This document shows, piece by piece, positions 1 to 9,490 of a DNA stretch of 64,000 bases. Made by a program: the position numbers and the translations under genes. The notes beneath the pieces were generated by a model. That model did not search any database. It was not told the DNA's origin and was given only the letters and a program-made list of their open reading frames with translations. The stretch is from Jaltomata sinuosa (taxonomy: Eukaryota; Streptophyta; Magnoliopsida; Solanales; Solanaceae): contig QJPP01000867.1 of assembly GCA_003996215.1 (NCBI GenBank), forward strand, positions 62,001 to 126,000, in the 5' to 3' direction. Position 1 is the stretch's first letter. Every line of letters starts with the position of its first letter.

Positions 1-308
1 TGACACACATATAGAAAGAACCCGGTTAAGCTTAGAATCGACATTGTTACCATCGCCATGGTGAACACTTCCCTAGTTCTCTCTCATATTGATTTTCACT
101 CATACATTATTGTTCGTTTTGTTTACACATTGTTCACACAAACCCCCCCTTTATTTACCGGAAACTATCGACCATTAGTCATCTAATTCACTAAAGACTT
201 AACTTTAACCTTATTCCCTGTGGGATCGACCCCAACCTCTGTTGGGTTCTATATTTGACAGACGACCGCTTACGCTTCTTAAATTGAGGTGTAGTTTGGG
301 CGTTATCA
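1..308 (+). repeat. 3' part of 5' LTR, family A
   Basis: The segment is nearly identical to 5490-5800 (a handful of substitutions plus a shorter C run), and it ends in TATCA just before a PBS. It contains the conserved U5 segment with the CCCAAC-CTCT-GTTGGG hairpin. The upstream part of the LTR lies outside the window. Confidence 0.9.
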
Positions 309-313
309 AATTT

Positions 314-330
314 TGGCACCGTTGCCGGGG
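314..330 (+). promoter_or_regulatory. Primer-binding site (tRNA-Asp type), copy 1
   Basis: TGGCACCGTTGCCGGGG lies 5 bases after the LTR end. Other copies here read TGGCGCCGTTGCCGGGG, the form usual for Athila elements and thought to pair with the 3' end of a tRNA, probably tRNA-Asp. One base differs from those copies. Confidence 0.8.
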
Positions 331-438
331 AATTACGGTTGTTTATTAAGTCCGGTGTGTTTATTTGACTCTTAGTCATACTTTCCTGCTTTTATGTTTA
401 TTTGTTGTTTTTGTTTTTGACAGGGTACAGAGTTGTGC

Positions 439-3009
439 ATGCCAAGTACCCGGCGCTCGGGTGAATCAACATTACCTTACGACCCCGAGCTTGCTAGAAC
501 ATTAAGGAAGAATATGGCCGCACAACAAGAGGCAGCAAGGCTCGCTGCAGAACTGCAGGCCCAACAAAATCTGAATGCTGGTGGTCTGCAGAACGATGTT
601 ATGCTGAATGATGAGGATATCGACTTGGATGGAGTTGGCTCTACGGGCGCCATTGCTCTTACACCGCTAGCGCCCGAAGCCAAGTTCAACATCAATAGCA
701 CGATGATCCAGCTGTTGAACTTGAGAGGAGTGTTCCGTGGTGCCACTGGTGATGATCCAAACCAGCACCTGATGAATTTCGTGGGCATCTGCAAGTCGTT
801 CGAGTTGCCTGGAGTGAGTCAGACAGCAATCAGGCTCAGGTTGCTTCCGTTGTCTCTGTCCTATGAGGCAACATTGTGGTTGACAGAGCTGACCCCCGAC
901 TCTATCACAACTTGGGGAGAGTTGAAAGGAGCTTTCATAGAAAGGTTCTTTCCTCCCTCTAGGATGATACAGTTGAGGGATGAAATTAGCAATTTCAGAC
1001 AACAACCTCACGAAGCGTTACATGAGACTTGGTTGTGGTTCAAGAAGAAGCTGACATAATGCCCGAACCATCAGTTGATCGACAACTTTTTGATGCAGAC
1101 GTTCTACAGGGCACTGAATTCGGCTACCAAGCTGACGTTGGACAATGCAGCAGGTGGTGCATTCATGGGTCTCACTTTTGTTGAGGCCACAACTACTTTG
1201 TACAGGCTCACCAAAACCAACAGGGCCTGGCATACACGGGATACAGAGGTAGCAGCTAGCACTTATGCAGTTGGTATGTCAGTTGAGCAGCGCAAAAAAG
1301 AGGAGGAGCGCGACCAAGACATGGCGCATCTGAAAATGCAGTTGGACCTACTGACAAAGCACTTGTTTTCAGGAGGTATGGAGAAGGTAAAAGTTGTGGG
1401 TTCCCAAGGTAGAGCAGCAGAGTTGGAAACTGATGAGGAGGCAAATTACTTGGGGGGTTTCCAGGCCAATGGCCAAGGAAACACAGGTCGGAACTATCAG
1501 AAAGACAACTACTACGAGAAAGCAGGCTACAAAGATCGCGAGCAGGGAAACTGGAGGAATAACACCGATAGAGGTGGCTTGTATGTACCACCTGGTAGTC
1601 GGGACAAAGCTAGCAACGAGGCAGGGACTTCCAAGCTAGAGAACATGATGGCGAAGATGCTGCTGAAGGTAGAATCGACTGACTCTGGGGTGAAAAAGAT
1701 AAGGACTGAGTTATCGGCCATGAGTCAAATAGTGGAGGCGCATTCCACCTTGATTAAGCAATTGGAGCAGCAAGTGGGCTTAATCTCGGCATCTCTAAAC
1801 CAAAGGAAGACAGGTACCTTGCCGTGTGACACGATTCAAAACCCGAGGAATGACGCAAGCTGTATGGCGATCACTACAAGAAGCGGCAAAATATTACCGA
1901 AATCACATCCGATAATTCAGACTCAAGTTGAGGGTGATGACGCCAACGACAAGGAGGTTGAAGAGGCTACTCAAAAGCCCACGGAGAAAAGCAAGGAAGC
2001 TGCAAAGCTTCCAACTATGATGCCGCGACCACCGCCCCCTTTCCCGCAATGATTGAAGAAGAAAACGGATGATAGTAAGTTCCTGAACTTCATGACCATG
2101 CTCAAGCAGATATCAATAAACATCCCACTGGTTGAAGCGCTTGAACAAATGCCTGGATATGCCAAGTTCATGAAGGACTTGATTACCAAGAAGAGGTCGA
2201 TAAGTTTCGAACCAGAAGATAACCTCCACTATTGCAGTGCTATTTCCTCTAGATCGTTAGTCGAAAAGAAGGAAGATCCAGGTGCTTTTACTGTTCCCTG
2301 CACTATTGGGAAGCTCAACTTCGGGAAAGCCTTGTGTGATCTTGGTGCTAGCATCAACCTGATGCCGCTAGCAGTCTATAAACAATTGGGTTTGGGAGCC
2401 CCTAAACCAACGTCCATAAGAGTGTTGATGGCTGACCGTTCGGTAAAGCGACCCGTGGGAATATTGTCTGATGTGCTAGTAAAGATCGGTAAGCTTATCT
2501 TCCCAGCTGACTTTGTGATCTTGGATTGCGAAGTGGATTTTGAAGTTCCCATAATCTTGGGACAACCTTTGTTAGCCACGGCAAGAGTATTGGTTGACAT
2601 GGAAAGAAACGAACTGACCTTCAGATTGAACAACGAAGTGGTCAAGTTCGATGTGTCCAAATTGATAAAGCAACAAAGTGACATGAGGGTGGTCGCGGTC
2701 GTCAATGTTATTGAGGAAGCTCCTGCGGATGTGCATCTTGAGGAGAAGGGTTTGGTCGAGACTCTAGCTGTTGTGAGAAGGATGTTGCGAGAAGCGAAAC
2801 ATGTAGAGGAAGACGGTGAAAATAGATTAATAAAACAAAAACACCGCAAGAGAACCTGCAAAGAAAGAGTGAAGAATCGGTCACGACTAGCTATGGAGCA
2901 AATAAAAGAGGAAGCTAGAACGCAACATGAGGGTGTCGCGTGCACACACTCCATCGAGTTCTCCTGCTTTGGAGACCCTGGCGGTCTCCAACATCATGTC
3001 AGAATCTGA
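439..3009 (+). pseudogene. Athila gag-protease polyprotein, two premature stops
   Basis: A single frame of about 857 codons starts at ATG 439, in the context MPSTRRSGE. An apparent start at 433 is a TTG and is not used here. It encodes a virus-like capsid protein and the aspartic protease that would process it. Order: N-terminal linker; retrotransposon gag domain (roughly residues 75-230, RLRLLPLSLSYEATLW, FFPPSRMIQLRDEI); coiled-coil-like middle; TRSGK linker; proline stretch PRPPPPFPQ; NIPLVEALEQMPGY; pepsin-like protease with DLGASINLMPL; basic C-terminus. In-frame stops at 1057 (CAA to TAA) and 2050 (CGA to TGA) break it. The sister copy from 5931 reads through both positions. The tail after the protease ends near a perfect hairpin (2971-2989), and no pol follows. 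Confidence 0.88.
2971..2989 (+). other. Perfect 7-bp hairpin at the 3' end of the gag-pro frame
   Basis: GGAGACCCTGGCGGTCTCC folds as a 7-bp stem with a CTGGC loop. It is repeated exactly at 46816-46834 in the other pol-less family A copy, at the same place just before the stop codon. Whether it acts in RNA is unknown. Confidence 0.6.
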
Positions 3010-4508
3010 GTCCGATGGACTTCACAGGTATTCCTTATTCTCACAGTTTTTTAGTTTTCATATGTATGCATTGGGGACAATGCCTGAGTCTAAGTTGAGG
3101 GTGTTGGGATACCTGTGAGTCATACACCACCGAGGGTTTTTGTTGCCGTGTTTCTTTTCCCTCCGGTGTGCTATCTAGTAGAACCGGCATGTTTAGGTTG
3201 TTATGTTTAGGTTGTTATTTTAAATTTTGTTAGTTTTTTTTAGTGTCTATAGCAAGCATGGCGGTTTTTGTTGGAAAATATACTAAAAGGAGCCCCCTCT
3301 GAAAAAGTCGATTTTTTACTTACGTTTGAAACAATTGACTGTCTGGATCCTGGGATGTCATTGTGTGGTTATGATTGGAATAAGTATATTAAGCCGAGTT
3401 GTTGTCTTGATAGTTGGTAGTGGTATGGTTTCTTGGTGCCAAGTATGTGTGAGCGTATTGTTATAAACTCTTACTCTGTGCATGCATCTAGAACTTGCCC
3501 GGTCTACTTTGTTAAAGTTTGAAGTTGGTTGCTTAGGAAAGGATCACAGGCCCTTTTTTGTGTGCAGTCCACTTAACCTATAAGACCGTCCAAACGTAAA
3601 TAATCCCTTTGACCCCTGTTTGAGCCATAATAGACCATGTTCTTTCAATAACCCATCACCGTTCCTTTTTAACTTTGAATCCCTGTTTTGGCCCTGGTCC
3701 GCGTTGGACATCGTGCACCTCAACTCAGGCAATCAGCCTAAGTTGAGGGTGGCTACTATAGAGATAAATGAGAAGAAAAATAGGATGGATAAGTTTGGTT
3801 GTGGATAGAATGAAAATTCCGGGTGTGTGTGTCTAAGAAAAAGAAAGATAAAGAAACGAAAAAGAAAAAAAAAGATGAAAAAGAATGAAAAAGAAATAAA
3901 AAGAAGTGTAAAAATAAAGAGGCCACACCTGTAGCTAGAAAGAAGGGAATAAAGAGGTGAATAAAGGATGGACAAAGTAAAGTTATGTGGAAATAGTAGG
4001 TCGGTGATTCCAAGGAGAGTTTAGTCACTATTCCCCAAACGTATCCTACCTGCACCCGAAGCCTCATTACAAGCTAAAACAAGTCCTGCAGTGAACCTGA
4101 GTGGCTTTCCGAAAAACTGAGATAGAATAGTAAGGGCAAGCTTATGGCATCGCATGTGCATTGTGTGAAATCGTTTGTGAGTGTGAGCGTCTTACCTAGT
4201 CCAAAATCTTGTGTGTGGGACTTCTTTGTGGTGAGGGCACCAAGATTTCTGTATTATCTATTGACTATTAGGATAGCTGCACGTGTGTATGCATAATATT
4301 CCATCATATCGGAATGACATGTTTGGATTCTTGCAAGTTAATGTTTCATACATTTGTGTGCTACTAGGGAGCTTGATTTGAAATTGAATAAGCATTGAAT
4401 GACCATGAGTTGCTAGAGACACGAGTTTGTTTTCTTAGTTGAGTCGTCGTATTATTGTTTTTGTGTAATGTTGCTTGAGGACAAGCGAACGTTGTAAGTT
4501 GAGGGTGT
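3010..4508 (+). other. 3' noncoding region of family A element with ordered conserved motifs
   Basis: No coding potential beyond short chance frames. In order it holds: hairpin GCATTGGGGACAATGC (3068-3083); CATCTAGAACTTGCCC (about 3485-3500); a GA-rich tract (3836-3905); CATTACAAGC followed by AAGTCC (about 4065-4086); hairpin GCTTGAGGACAAGC (4473-4486); and a purine-rich stretch GTTGAGGGTGT ending at the LTR (polypurine tract). The same order is seen at 46855-48291 and, diverged, at 32640-34635 and 34652-36457. Confidence 0.7.
3836..3905 (+). repeat. GA-rich low-complexity tract
   Basis: About 70 bases of A and G with few other bases, mostly AAGAAA-type units. A similar tract occupies the same relative place at 47626-47687 and 33818-33900. 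Confidence 0.75.
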
Positions 4509-5800
4509 TGATGTGCCACCATTTTACGGCACTTTCGACGTCTCTAAACTAAGAACAATCGTACGTTTTCAAGCAACCGTCGTCGTTTTTGATGTTTTAT
4601 AGTATGTTTTCAGGAAAGGGAGACAAACACAGAGACGGAAGGAAATACGAGCAAAAAGACATTCTGGATAAGAGTGACGGCCTGAGTGACGGTCCGTCAC
4701 AGTGACCGTCAAGTGGAGGCAGCCCATTGCCTAGTGGTGACGGTCCCGGCGATGGTCCGTCAAGCCAGTGACGGTCCGTCGGCCTGGCCGTCACACCTAG
4801 GCAGTCCGCTATGCGGAATCCTAACATTTTTGGGACTTTGTTTCCTAGACTCCTATAAATACCCTATGTTAGGTCTATTTTATTTGTCAAGCTTTTACAA
4901 TAGTTCACCCAATAGTTTTAGGAGAGATTTAGTCGAATTGGAGAGCAAGAAACACGTTTTCTACTTCTTGAATTCGTGTTCTTGATTTGTTCTTGGGATC
5001 TTGAGTTTCTTGTTCTTGGATAATTGAAGATTATTTTCATTATATTGTAAGAATCTTTTCTCTTTATTATGAATATAACTTTCTTCTCTTCTTCTTCTAG
5101 CATGATTAACTAAAACTCCCACAACTAGGGTTGTGGGAGCCATAACAAAAGTAGCATTATAGATTCCGGGTAGCGACGGGTTCAATATATATGTTGTCAC
5201 GTTGTTAATCATTCATTATTTAACGTTTTCTAGTGGTTGCAAATATTAGAACATGCCTAGGTTTAAATTTGCTTGAGTAAAGAGATTAAAACCGGGAAAA
5301 CTTGATTAACGACGAGGATTCGAGACTACCAACTCTCGTCTTATGATTAATGTTGTAACTAGATTAATCTACTTGATGTTTAGGATTGAAATATAAAAGC
5401 ACACCTTTTCAAGTTCGAGAGAATTGAAAAGTAAATTCATCTATTTGGTTGAGAAACGTTTAGATGATACCATTAATTCAATCACATCGTGACACACATA
5501 TAGAAAGAACCCGGTTAAGCTTAGAATCGACATTGTTACCATCGCCATGGTGAACACTTCCCTAGTTCTCTCTCATATTGATTTTCACTCATACATTATT
5601 GTTCGTTTTGTTTACACATTGTTCACACAAACCCCCCCCCCTTTATTTACCGGAAACTATCGACCATTAGTCATCTAATTCACTAAAGACTTAACTTTCA
5701 CCTCATTCCCTGTGGGATCGACCCCAACCTCTGTTGGGTTCTATATTTGACAGACGACCGCTTATACTTCTTAAATTGAGGTGTAGTTTGGGCGTTATCA
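4509..5800 (+). repeat. LTR, family A (shared by two internal regions)
   Basis: The 1292-bp LTR starts TGATGTGCC and ends TATCA, framed by a polypurine tract on the left and a PBS on the right. It contains an array of TGACGG/CCGTCA palindromes (about 4676-4796), a TATA box (4854) and a conserved U5 hairpin (5723-5738). It serves as 3' LTR of copy 1 and 5' LTR of the truncated copy starting at 5801. Confidence 0.88.
4854..4860 (+). promoter_or_regulatory. TATA box of family A LTR promoter
   Basis: TATAAAT lies downstream of the TGACG palindrome array. The same box sits at matching positions in the other family A LTRs (43203, 48731, 53904). It is the likely start region of the retrotransposon transcript. 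Confidence 0.65.
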
Positions 5801-5805
5801 AATTT

Positions 5806-5822
5806 TGGCGCCGTTGCCGGGG
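5806..5822 (+). promoter_or_regulatory. Primer-binding site of second tandem unit
   Basis: TGGCGCCGTTGCCGGGG lies 5 bases after the LTR end, the consensus form for this family. Confidence 0.85.
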
Positions 5823-5930
5823 AATTACGGTTGTTTATTAAGTCCGGTGTGTTTATTTCACTCTTAGTCATACTTTCCTGCTTTTACGTTTATTTGTTGT
5901 TTTTGTTTTTGACAGGGTACAGAGTTGTGC

Positions 5931-7649
5931 ATGCCAAGTACCCAACAAGAGGCAGCAAGGCTCGCTGCAGAACTGCAGGCCCAACAAAATCTGAATGCTG
6001 GTGGTCTGCAGAACGATGTTATGATGAATGATTAGGATATCGACTTGGATGGAGTTGGCGCTACGGGCGCCATTGCTCTTCCACCGCTAGCGCCCGAATC
6101 CAAGTTCAACATCACTAGCACGATGATCCAACTGTTGAACTTGAGAGGAGTGTTCCGGGGTGCCGCTGGTGATGATCCAAACCAGCACCTGATGAATTTC
6201 GTGGGCATCTGCAAGTCGTTCGAGTTGCCTGGAGTGAGTCAGACAGCAATCAGGCTCAGGTTGTTTCCGTTGTCTCTGTCTGATGAGGCAGCATTGTGGT
6301 TGAAAGAGCTGACCCATGACTCTATCACAACTTGGGGAGAGTTGAAAGGAGCTTTCCTAGAAAGGTTATTTCCTCTCTCTAGGATGATACAGTTGAGGGA
6401 TGAAATTAGCAATTTCAGACAGCAACCTCACGAAGTGTTACATGAGACTTGGTTGCGGTTCAAGAAGAAGCTGACACAATGCCCGAACAATCAGTTGACC
6501 GACAACTTTTTGATGCAGACGTTCTACAGGGCACTGAATTCGGCTACCAAGCCGACGTTGGACAACGCAGCAGGTGGTGCATTCATGGGTCTCACTTTTG
6601 TTGAGGCCACAACTACTTTGGACAGGCTCACCAAAACCAACAGGGCCTGGCATACATGGGATACAGAGGTAGCAGCTAGTACTTATGCAGTTGGTATGTC
6701 AGGTGAGCAGCGCAGAAAAGAGGAGGAGCGCGACAAAGACATGGCGCATCTGAAAACGCAGTTGGACCTACTAACAAAGCACTTATTTTCAAGAGGTATG
6801 GAGAAGGTAAAAGTTGTGGGTTCCCAAGGTAGAGCAGCAGAGTTGGAAACTGATGAGGAGGCGAATTACTTGGGGGGTTTCCAGGCCAATGGCCAAAGAA
6901 ACCAAGGTCGGACCTATCAGAAAGACAATTACTACGAAAAAGCTGGCTACACAGATCGCGAGCAGGGAAACTGGAGGAATAACACCGATAGAGGTGGCTT
7001 GTATGTACCACGTGGTAATCGGGACAAAGCTAGCAACGAGGCAGGGACTTCCAAGCTAGAGAACATGATGGCAAAGATGCTGCTGAAGGTAGAATCGACT
7101 GACTCTGGGGTGAAAGAGATAAGGACTGAGTTATCGGCCATGAGTCAAATAGTGGAGGCGCATTCCACCTCGATTAAGCAATTGGAGCAGCAAGTGGGCT
7201 TAATCTTGGCATCTCTAAACCAAAGGAAGACAGGTACCTTGCTGAGTGACACGATTCAAAACCCGAGGAATGACGCAAGCTGTATGGCGATCACTACAAG
7301 AAGCGGCAAAATATTATCGGAATCACATCCGATAATTCAGAGTCAAGTTGAGGGTGATGATGCCAACGACAAGGAGGTTGAAGAGGCTACTCAAAAGCCC
7401 GCGGAGAAAAGCAAGAAAGCTGAAAAGCTTCCAACTATGGTGCCGCGACCACCGCCCCCTTTCCCGCAACGATTGAAGAAGAAAGCGGATGATAGTAAGT
7501 TCCTGAACTTCATGACCTTGCTCAAGCAGATATCAATAAACATCCCACTGGTTGAAGCGCTTGAACAAATGCCTGGATATGCCAAGTTCACGAAGGACTT
7601 GATTACCAAGAAGAGGTCGGTAAGTTTCGAACCAGAAGATAACCTCCAC
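5931..7649 (+). pseudogene. Athila gag, second tandem unit, truncated by inverted LTR
   Basis: This is the same gag frame as at 439, starting at ATG 5931. About 70 bases of the N-terminal coding region are missing after MPST. A stop at 6033 (GAG to TAG) follows, and then the frame is open without interruption from 6045 through the gag domain, the TRSGK linker and the start of the protease linker. It ends abruptly in the EPEDNLH segment where an inverted LTR fragment begins, so the protease is lost. It is the longest uninterrupted gag frame in the window (537 residues) and shows that the two stops in copy 1 are secondary. Confidence 0.85.
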
Positions 7650-7755
7650 CAAATATAGAACCCAACTAAGGTTGGGGTCGATCCCACAGGGAATAAGGTG
7701 CAAATTAAATCGATAGTGAATTAAATGACTAGTAGTCGATAGTTTTCAGTAAATT

Positions 7756-7768
7756 GGGGGGGGGGGGG
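7756..7768 (+). repeat. G13 homopolymer
   Basis: Run of 13 G within the inverted LTR. The equivalent C run in the other family A LTRs varies in length. Confidence 0.9.
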
Positions 7769-8670
7769 TGTTGTGTGAACAATATTTAACCAAAGCAAAT
7801 AATAATGTGCGATTAATAATCAATATGAAAGTGAACTAGGGAAGTGTTCACCATGGCGTCGTAACAATTTTGACTCAAGGCTTGACCGGGTTCTCTCTAT
7901 ATGCATATCACGATGTGATTGAATTCATGGTGTCGTCTAAACGTTTCTCAACCAATTAGACAAATTTCCTTCTCAATTCTCTCGAACTTGAAAAGGTGAA
8001 CTTTATTATTTCAATCCTAAACATCAAGTAGATTAATCTAGTTACATCATTAATCATGAGACGAGAGTTAGTAGTCTCGAATCCTTGTAGTTAATCAAAT
8101 TTCCCGGTTTTAATCTCTTTACTCAAGCAAATTAAACCTAGGCATGTTCTAATGTTTGCAACCACTAGAAAACATTAGTAAGTGAATGATTAACCACGTG
8201 ACAACATAAAGATTGAACCCTACGCTACCCGGAATCTATATTGCTACTTTTGCCATGGCTCCCACAACCCTAATTGTGGGAAGTTAGTTACTCATGTTTG
8301 CAAAACGAAAGAATGAAGAAATAGTATTCATAATAATAAAAAAGAGTTCTTACAAAAGAGATGAACACAAGCTTCAAGCTTTTCAAGAACAAGAGTCTAA
8401 AATCCCAAGAACGTTCAAGAACAAGATGATCAAGAAGAAAAACGTGATTGTGTAGTGTTTTCCTCTCGAATTCTCACTCAAAATAATCCTAGAACTATTG
8501 GGTAATGAACTTGTAATGAATGATAATAAAATAAACCTAACATAGGGTATTTATAGTAGTCCAGGAAATAAGTCCAAAAATAACATATTCAGAATCCGCG
8601 TCGCGTTGACGGTTCGCCTGACGGGCCATCGCCACTGTGACGGGCCGTCACTACGAGCCGTCACCACTAT

Positions 8671-8860
8671 CCAGTGCAAGCTCTTTCTTGGACTCCAACT
8701 TGACGGCTTGTCTGACGGTCCGTCACAGGTGTGACGGGCCATCACGCCAACCGTCGCTGCTATCCAGTGCTGGCTCTCTTTGAGCTCCAACTTGACGGCT
8801 TGGCTGACGGGCCATCACAGGTGTGACGGGCCATCACGCCAACCGTCGCCGCTATCCAGT
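8671..8860 (+). repeat. 92-93 bp tandem repeat carrying TGACGG palindromes
   Basis: Two full units start at 8671 and 8764 and a third begins at 8856. Each carries CCAGTGC, a CTCCAACTTGACGGCTTG segment and GTGACGGGCCATCAC. It lies in the U3 of the inverted LTR. Confidence 0.8.
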
Positions 8861-9028
8861 AGCTCTTTTAGCTGTTGCCCGGTTTGGTGGCTCACCTGAC
8901 GGTCAGTCACATGTGTGACAAGCCGTCAGGTCCTCCGTCAAGCTCAACTCTTGTTACTTAGCTTTAGTATTTACTTCCTTTTTATCCTTGTCTACGTTTC
9001 CTGCAAATACAACATAAAAACCATCAAC

Positions 9029-9490
9029 AAACTAACAATTGTTAAAGAAGTACTTAGGCACCCGGCACCACGCAACAAACCAACAATTGTTAAAGAAGGA
9101 GGCAAGGGATATCATGACCATAAACATCTGGGTACTCATACATTCTCCGAATTCCTATTGACAATATCAAGAAAGAAAAGGGCGTAACAACTTCCCTTAA
9201 AATGGACGTTACCCCATCTATCATGGGGAACATCAACCCCTTACTTGCAACAATGGGCACCAACAAACTTAACAACAATTAACCCCTCTCTGCACAAGAT
9301 CATTGACCGAAGGATAATTTTCAACAATAAATCATGGGCATACAAATAGCAAAATTCAGCCCCAACAATCAATTCTCAACAAAACCTTATGACTAATGAT
9401 GATTTTCCCTTAAGAACGACGTCACCCAATCTATCATCGGGCCAAACCATTCGTCAATCACAAGTGGGTTACTCAGACTTCACCTCAAAC
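9029..9490. other. Unassigned stretch with two short duplicated motifs
   Basis: No credible ORF. It holds a 25-bp direct repeat (9029-9053 and 9075-9099, ACAATTGTTAAAGAAG core) spaced 46 bp. It also holds two related copies of a segment (about 9191-9228 and 9404-9441), each with a small hairpin (CCCCATCTATCATGGGG and CCCAATCTATCATCGGG). It is probably the far 3' part of the minus-strand element or flanking DNA. Confidence 0.4.

Larger units (their letters stand above)
1..5800 (+). mobile_element. Athila-type LTR retrotransposon, family A copy 1 (non-autonomous, 5' LTR cut by window edge)
   Basis: The element consists of a 5' LTR tail (1-308), primer-binding site, one gag-protease frame, a 1.5-kb 3' noncoding region and a full 3' LTR (4509-5800). 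Bases 1-308 match 5490-5800 almost exactly. Gag and protease motifs are of the Athila lineage of Ty3/gypsy. There is no reverse transcriptase, RNase H or integrase between the protease and the 3' LTR, so this is a pol-less derivative. The 3' LTR is followed directly by a second PBS and gag, so the copy is part of a tandem array sharing an LTR. Confidence 0.88.
7650..9028 (-). repeat. Inverted family A LTR fragment
   Basis: The reverse complement of 7650-9028 matches family A LTRs: the U5 segment with the GTTGGG hairpin at the left end, a C-run seen as G13 at 7756-7768, a TATA box, and a TGACGG/CCGTCA array at 8590-8940. About 50 bases of the U5 end and about 80 bases of the U3 start are absent, so it has neither terminal TG nor terminal CA. 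It fuses directly to the gag at 7649. Confidence 0.85.

Noticed and set aside
433..438. Alternative gag start at 433 (TTG) giving MCMPST
   Set aside because: TTG is not a usual plant start. The ATG at 439 matches the start in the other family A copies (5931, 44269).
477..1011. Long minus-strand frames opposite gag (105 and 114 residues), repeated in the other copies
   Set aside because: They recur because the gag sequence recurs. They have no known motif and lie wholly opposite a recognised gene.
8590..8940. Regular palindromic units resembling a CRISPR or centromere-type array
   Set aside because: Unit number is small, there are no spacers of constant length, and the array lies inside an LTR with sister copies elsewhere.
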